A stretch of 64,000 bases of DNA. Source: Massilia sp. BJB1822. GTDB lineage: Bacteria; Pseudomonadota; Gammaproteobacteria; Burkholderiales; Burkholderiaceae_D. Shown here one piece after another: positions 59,847 through 64,000 of this stretch. The notes under the pieces are model-generated. The model ran no database searches. It was not told where the DNA came from and worked only from the letters and a program-made list of their open reading frames with translations. Each line of letters opens with the position of its first letter. Position 1 is the stretch's first letter. The stretch lies in NCBI RefSeq assembly GCF_013369485.1, contig NZ_JABWEB010000001.1, positions 310,001 through 374,000 of the forward strand. The letters are read 5' to 3'. Position numbers and translations under genes: made by a program.

Positions 59847-60659
59847 TTGCAGTTTCGTTACGCCGCAGTCCTCGTTTCGCTTGGCTTCACCATGGCGCTG
59901 GCACATGCCGGGCTATCGGAAACCAAAGAACTGGTAAAAAATTCCCCGGCAATGAAGCGCCATAAGGCGGGAGATGTGCTGTATTCAACGGTGGAACTGC
60001 GGGAAACCGCCGTACCCGGCATGTACAAGGCACTCAACCCGACGACGCGCAGCCATATGTTCTACGTGCATGAGGGGCTCGATTACATCGTGCAGAACAA
60101 TGGCTGGAGCGAAGTCAAAGGACAGGATCTCGTCCTCGTGCAAGGCGATGCCGCCCAGCTCCAGCTGGACAAGCAAAATATCCTCGCCAAGCTGCCCCTC
60201 GATGCCGAGATGAGCTACAAATTAGGCGATGCCAAACGCCGCGTGGTGGTCGTGGTGGACGCCTTCGATTGCGCGCATTGCCGCGACTTTGACGCCAACC
60301 TGAAAAAGTACAGCCAGGAGTACAACGCCACCGTCTACATCCTGCCGACCGCGCTGAATAAAAGCCCGGAGAACGCGAATATCGTGCGAAGCATCTGGTG
60401 CAACCCAAAAGCCGGCGCCGAATGGCGTGAGATCATGACCAGTAGCAATTACAAGGCGAAGAGCACCGATACCGCCAATTGCGAAGCGCGGAAAACCATG
60501 GAAACCAGCGACGATATCGCGGCCATGCTGCGCATCCACGGCACCCCGGGCTTTATTCTCGGCAGCGTCAACGGCAAAGCTGCCATCGCCGGCTTCCCGC
60601 CCAATTCGAAACCGGCAGCGCAGAAGCAGATGCTGGATGCCATCATGGGCAAGCAATAA
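59847..60659 (+). CDS. DsbC-like periplasmic thioredoxin-fold protein
   Basis: A 270-residue protein with a signal peptide (MALAHA-GL). The first 130 residues form a DsbC-like dimerisation region (SHMFYVHEGLDYIVQNNGW); the second half is a thioredoxin fold with VVVVDAFDCAHCRDFDANLKKY (Cys142-Ala-His-Cys145; usual DsbC has CGYC) and a cis-Pro in HGTPGFIL. It may isomerise disulphides or act as a redox chaperone. The start is TTG 59847, with AAGGAG 6 bases upstream; no in-frame ATG exists in the signal region. It is followed by the methyltransferase gene after 92 bases. Confidence 0.85.
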   Translation: MQFRYAAVLVSLGFTMALAHAGLSETKELVKNSPAMKRHKAGDVLYSTVELRETAVPGMYKALNPTTRSHMFYVHEGLDYIVQNNGWSEVKGQDLVLVQGDAAQLQLDKQNILAKLPLDAEMSYKLGDAKRRVVVVVDAFDCAHCRDFDANLKKYSQEYNATVYILPTALNKSPENANIVRSIWCNPKAGAEWREIMTSSNYKAKSTDTANCEARKTMETSDDIAAMLRIHGTPGFILGSVNGKAAIAGFPPNSKPAAQKQMLDAIMGKQ

Positions 60660-60751
60660 ACTGATGAGTCTGGGCGGTCGGCTCCATCCGCCTGGAAACA
60701 TGACCTCTTGTTGACTAAACTTATCAAACGCCAGTCAGTCTGGAGGCCCAT

Positions 60752-61564
60752 ATGAACCCGAACAAAGCCCTGTGGGAAAAGGGCGATTTCACGCGCATCG
60801 CGGCCAGCATGCGCGAAAGCGGAGCGGCTCTGGTTGAGCAGCTTGGCATTAGCAAGGATCATCGCGTCCTGGACCTGGGCTGCGGCGATGGTACCACCGC
60901 CCTGCCTGCGGCGAAGCTCGCCGGCTCCGTGCTCGGCGTGGACATCGCCAGCAACCTCGTAGCAGCCGGCCAGCGCCGCGCGCAAGAAGCGGGCCTGCAG
61001 AACCTGCGCTTCCAGGAAGGCGATGCCATCAATCTGCAGGGATTGCCCGACAAGTCCTTCGACATCGCGATCAGCTGTTTCGGCGCCATGTTCGCGCCCG
61101 ATCCCTTCGCCGTGGCAAAGGAGCTGGTGCGCGTCACCAAGCCTGGCGGCAAGATCGTCATGGGGAACTGGATTCCTGGCGACCCGACCCTGGTCGCGCA
61201 ACTGCTCAAGACCAGCGCCGCCTACACGCCGCCACCGCCCGAAGGCTTCATCAGCCCGATGACCTGGGGCGTGGAAAGCAATGTGACGGAGCGCTTCGGC
61301 GCGGCAGGCATAGCGCCGGACAAAATCGCCTTCCTGCGCGATACCTTCACCTTCCGCTATCCCGGCCCACCGGCCGAGTTCCTCGGCTTGTTCCATGCCT
61401 ATTACGGGCCGACGATGAACGCCTTTGAGGCGGCGGCGAAAAATGGCAAGGACGCTGAGCTGCAACGCGAGCTGGAGCAGTTATTCATCAGCCACAACCA
61501 GAGCGGACGCCCGGATCAGACCGTGATTTCGGCCACGTTCCTGCGCGTGACCGTCACGGTGTGA
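60752..61564 (+). CDS. Class I SAM-dependent methyltransferase
   Basis: A 270-residue methyltransferase: motif I VLDLGCGDGTTALPAA, acidic loop GVDIA, ISCFGAMFAPDP and ELVRVTKPGGKIVMGNW. Resembles small-molecule (UbiE/type 11) methyltransferases, with a mid-insert rich in Pro (TPPPPEGFISPMTWG). Substrate not known. Upstream DNA (60660-60751) has no clear terminator, so it may be read from the DsbC-like gene. Tail-to-tail with the ketosynthase gene after 40 bases. Confidence 0.88.
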   Translation: MNPNKALWEKGDFTRIAASMRESGAALVEQLGISKDHRVLDLGCGDGTTALPAAKLAGSVLGVDIASNLVAAGQRRAQEAGLQNLRFQEGDAINLQGLPDKSFDIAISCFGAMFAPDPFAVAKELVRVTKPGGKIVMGNWIPGDPTLVAQLLKTSAAYTPPPPEGFISPMTWGVESNVTERFGAAGIAPDKIAFLRDTFTFRYPGPPAEFLGLFHAYYGPTMNAFEAAAKNGKDAELQRELEQLFISHNQSGRPDQTVISATFLRVTVTV

Positions 61565-61604
61565 GGGAGACAACATCAGGCCGCCCGGTCTTTTCATGCC
61601 AGGA

Positions 61605-62873
61605 TCAAAGCCGGCGGAATAGCAGGCTGGCGTTGACGCCGCCAAAACCAAAGCCATTGGAGAGCGCATAGTCCGTCGCGATCTTGCGGGCCGATCCGCT
61701 GACAATGTCGATGCCCTCCGCTGCCGCATCAGGCTGCGCCAGGTTCAGCGTGGGAGGCGCCATCTGGTCGCGCAGCGCAAGCACGGTGAAGATGGCTTCC
61801 ACGCCGCCAGCCGCCCCAAGCAAATGGCCGGTCGCGGACTTGGTGGCCGATACGGCTGGGCCTCGGCCTGCACCAAAGATGGCCTTGATGGCCGCCAGTT
61901 CGCTGACGTCGCCTACCGGCGTGGACGTCGCATGCGCGTTCAAATGTCCGATCAATTCCGGTGCAATGTCGGCTTGCCGGATGGCCAGCTCCATGGCCCG
62001 TCGTCCGCCAGCACCGTCTTCGGGCGGAGAAGTCATATGGTAGGCGTCGGCACTGGTGCCATAGCCAAGCAGCTCAGCAATTGGAACGGCGCCTCGGCGC
62101 AATGCGTGCTCCAGTTCTTCGATGACCAGGATGCCGGCGCCTTCGCCCATGACAAAGCCATCGCGTTCGATATCGAAGGGGCGGGATGCCTGGGTGGGGC
62201 GGTCATTAAAGCTTGTGGACATGGTTCTTGCAGCGGCGAATGCGCCGAAGCTGACCCGGTCGATGCAGGCCTCGGCACCGCCACACACGGCAATATCGGC
62301 TTCGCCGGCACGGATCAGGCGCGCCGCATCGCCGATGGCCTGTGCGCTGGCGGCACAGGCGGTAACGGGCGCGCCGAGCGGGCCGTAAAAGCCGTGGCGG
62401 ATGGAGATGTGTCCTGCCGCCATATTGGCCAGAAAACTGGGAACCGTGAAAGGAGACAGGCGCTTGGGTCCACGGCCATCCGTGACTCGGACGGCCTCCA
62501 CAATGGCACCAAAACCGCCGATGCCGGACGCCACGATGGTTGCGGTCCTTTCACGTTCGCTGTCAGTTTCAGGCTGCCAGCGGGCCTGGTTCAAAGCCTC
62601 CTGCGCGGCGGTCAGGGCAAACATGCTGAACCGGTCCATCTTCTTCTGGTCCTTGGGTTCGACTGCGAGAGCCGCATCGAATCCCCAAGGAATATCTGCC
62701 GTCAACGCCGGCACGACGCCGCCGACCTTGGCTGCGATCCCTTCCGTGACCTCGTCAGGCAAGCCAACTAATCCGGAGCGGCCATTCAGGAGATGTCCCC
62801 AGGCGGCCTCAACTCCACATCCCAACGGCGACACCACACCCATGCCTGTCACGACAATACGTCTTGAATTCAA
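61605..62873 (-). CDS. Beta-ketoacyl-ACP synthase II (FabF-type)
   Basis: A 422-residue condensing enzyme. Catalytic Cys173 (PVTACAASAQAIG), His314 (NAHATSTPVGD), Lys345 and His350 (SATKSATGHLLGAAGG) are all present; a KSII-type elongation enzyme. Note CAASA in place of the usual CTSG-type pattern. It starts at TTG 62873 with AAGGAG 6 bases upstream; the frame is open to 63029 but no better start is seen. It lacks neighbouring fab genes, and so may serve a special acyl product. Divergent from an AraC regulator with repeats in the shared region. Confidence 0.9.
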   Translation of the reverse strand: MNSRRIVVTGMGVVSPLGCGVEAAWGHLLNGRSGLVGLPDEVTEGIAAKVGGVVPALTADIPWGFDAALAVEPKDQKKMDRFSMFALTAAQEALNQARWQPETDSERERTATIVASGIGGFGAIVEAVRVTDGRGPKRLSPFTVPSFLANMAAGHISIRHGFYGPLGAPVTACAASAQAIGDAARLIRAGEADIAVCGGAEACIDRVSFGAFAAARTMSTSFNDRPTQASRPFDIERDGFVMGEGAGILVIEELEHALRRGAVPIAELLGYGTSADAYHMTSPPEDGAGGRRAMELAIRQADIAPELIGHLNAHATSTPVGDVSELAAIKAIFGAGRGPAVSATKSATGHLLGAAGGVEAIFTVLALRDQMAPPTLNLAQPDAAAEGIDIVSGSARKIATDYALSNGFGFGGVNASLLFRRL

Positions 62874-62913
62874 ACCATGCTCCTTTTTGATAACGAGGAT
62901 ATGCAGAAATCGA

Positions 62914-63038
62914 TTGGCAAAATACGCCACACGGCGGCCATTGCAATCTGCAGGCACCGTAGGATTTACAGATTCAGTATAGGGAGGTGGCTGGATAGAA
63001 ATTGGCACATCGCGCCAATTTATATGCAAAATGCGCCA
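62914..63038. promoter_or_regulatory. Three 16-bp repeats between ketosynthase and AraC genes
   Basis: Copy 1 (62914-62929) TTGGCAAAATACGCCA; copy 2 (63002-63017) TTGGCA-N6-GCCA; copy 3 (63023-63038), 13 of 16 identical to copy 1. All carry (T)GGCA/GCA and GCCA ends. Copies 2 and 3 start exactly 21 bases apart, two helix turns. Placement between divergent genes, one an AraC-type regulator, suggests they are its binding sites. Confidence 0.68.
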
Positions 63039-63051
63039 TAATTAAAGGACC

Positions 63052-64000
63052 ATGAAACTGTCCTGGCAAAGTTCTCTTACCGTTTCGTCGCACTTCCTGC
63101 ACGGGATGCTGCACTTCATTCGCACCCGTCACGGGGAAGACGCGGCAGCGCAAGCACTCGCAAGCGCCGCCATTCCCCAGTCCCTGCTTACCCAGCCTGA
63201 TGCACGGCTGACGCGCCAGCAATACGTTGCGCTGTACAGAACGGTGGCGGCGACACTCGATGATGAGATGCTGGGACTGTGGTCCAGGCCGATCCGGACC
63301 GGCACCTTGAAGTACCTGATGCTCAGCTTGCTGGACGCGCCGACGGTGCTGGTGGCGTTAAATCGTTTCGTCCGCTTTTGGAATCTGCTGCTGGATGACT
63401 ACCGGCTGCAGATCTCAACGAAAAGCAATCTGGTGCGGCTGGCTCTGGTGGAAAGGACGTCCGGCACGCCAGTCACGCCACTAGGGCATGAGCTAATGAT
63501 GAAGCTGATTCACGGCATCGCATCGTGGCTGCTTGGCAGGGAGATCAGCCTGCACCGGATCGAGTTCAGCTTTGCCAGGCCGAGGCATGCGGAGGACTAT
63601 GCTTTTCTGTACCCCGGCGAGGTGAACTTCAATGCCAGCATGACGAGCATTTTCTTCTTGTACCAGGATTGCTCAGAGCTGTTCAAACGCGAGAAGCACG
63701 AGCTATGGGCGTTCCTGAAACGCGCGCCGGAAGACTGGACCTTCAGCGCGTTTCATCCCGGCTCCATTACCGCAAAAACGCGCGAATATCTTGAGCAGAA
63801 CATCGCGCTATCGGCAACCATACAGGATCTGGCGCGGGCACTGCACACTTCCGTGCGCACGCTCAACCGACGGTTTGCAGAGGAGGGAACGCATTTCCAG
63901 TTGGTGAAGGACGGACTGCGGCGGGATATCGCCGTCCATCGGCTGACCAATTTAAACACGGGCGTGGCCACGCTGGCGTTTGATCTAGGCTTCTCAGATG
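63052..64000 (+). CDS. AraC family regulator (Arabinose_bd N-terminal type), 3' end outside window
   Basis: Open from ATG 63052 (AAAGGACC upstream) to the window end, 316 codons visible. The N-terminal domain (LTVSSHFLHGMLHFIRTRHGEDAAAQALASAAIPQSLL, LGLWSRPIRTGTLKYLMLSLLDAPTVLVALNRFVRFWNLL) is of the Arabinose_bd (OruR/ArgR-like) type. A C-terminal helix-turn-helix follows (TIQDLARALHTSVRTLNRRFAEEGTHFQLVKDGLRRDIAVHRL...). These regulators commonly control acyl or amino-acid metabolism genes next to them, here the divergent ketosynthase gene. Confidence 0.9.
   Translation, partial: MKLSWQSSLTVSSHFLHGMLHFIRTRHGEDAAAQALASAAIPQSLLTQPDARLTRQQYVALYRTVAATLDDEMLGLWSRPIRTGTLKYLMLSLLDAPTVLVALNRFVRFWNLLLDDYRLQISTKSNLVRLALVERTSGTPVTPLGHELMMKLIHGIASWLLGREISLHRIEFSFARPRHAEDYAFLYPGEVNFNASMTSIFFLYQDCSELFKREKHELWAFLKRAPEDWTFSAFHPGSITAKTREYLEQNIALSATIQDLARALHTSVRTLNRRFAEEGTHFQLVKDGLRRDIAVHRLTNLNTGVATLAFDLGFSD

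Noticed and set aside
1..64000. CRISPR arrays, tRNA or rRNA genes, insertion sequences, prophage
   Set aside because: No regularly spaced repeats, tRNA-like cloverleaf, rRNA sequence, transposase or integrase was recognised.

Overview
The window is high-GC DNA from a betaproteobacterium, most likely an Oxalobacteraceae of the Massilia/Duganella/Janthinobacterium group. Two things point there: a complete violacein operon (vioABCDE), and a cbb3-oxidase cluster in the order hemN-tauE/safE-like-ccoI-ccoS-ccoNOQP-ccoG-ccoH-fnr that is typical of Burkholderiales. The assignment is inference; no rRNA, tRNA, CRISPR array, insertion sequence or integrase was seen.

Layout. 1-12.6 kb: the 3' part of a PAS-containing chemoreceptor, then haem synthesis, copper loading and the cbb3 oxidase genes, ending at a bidirectional terminator against an FNR-type regulator with four candidate cluster cysteines. 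A perfect FNR box lies before ccoN. 12.8-20.3 kb: OhrR-type regulator, a small protein with a His/Cys pair like caspase-fold peptidases, a secreted alpha/beta hydrolase, a hybrid sensor kinase, and a PDZ-multispan membrane-GAF-like protein without a kinase domain. 20.3-23.1 kb: LysR regulator, DUF2917 protein and MFS transporter, bracketed by two copies of one operator (ATCCATGCG-N5-CGCATGGAT). 23.1-26.4 kb: a three-gene operon (TonB receptor, molybdopterin-binding-fold protein, NifQ-like protein) behind two ModE-like palindromes, which suggests molybdenum acquisition. 26.5-32.4 kb: LysR/EamA, TetR/aldehyde dehydrogenase and a polysaccharide deacetylase. 32.5-33.3 kb: a ParE-type toxin-antitoxin pair in AT-richer DNA. 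33.3-42.0 kb: DUF4424 and DUF2306 proteins, a LytS/LytR-type two-component system, a secreted metallo-beta-lactamase-fold hydrolase, an AraC regulator, a glutamine amidotransferase, YggS and a PtsJ-like MocR regulator.

42.1-45.5 kb is the least explained block. An orphan YefM antitoxin with a 17-residue YoeB remnant abuts a two-gene operon: a radical SAM enzyme, then an N4/N6-type methyltransferase fused to a nucleotidyltransferase. Divergent to it is a regulator with a degenerate Nudix box, and a perfect TTAGTTTA-N5-TAAACTAA palindrome lies between them. I do not recognise this as a described system.

45.5-54.6 kb: a 569-base leader carrying two perfect FNR boxes, then vioA-B-C-D-E and an MFS exporter as one operon. 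Violacein synthesis consumes O2 in several steps, so FNR boxes here suggest that pigment and cbb3 oxidase answer to the same oxygen sensor. 54.5-64 kb: convergent EmrB-type exporter, divergent LysR plus VOC protein, a second TonB receptor, a DsbC-like protein with a TTG start, a SAM methyltransferase, a beta-ketoacyl-ACP synthase (TTG start) and a divergent AraC regulator that runs off the window; their shared intergenic DNA holds three copies of a 16-bp repeat.
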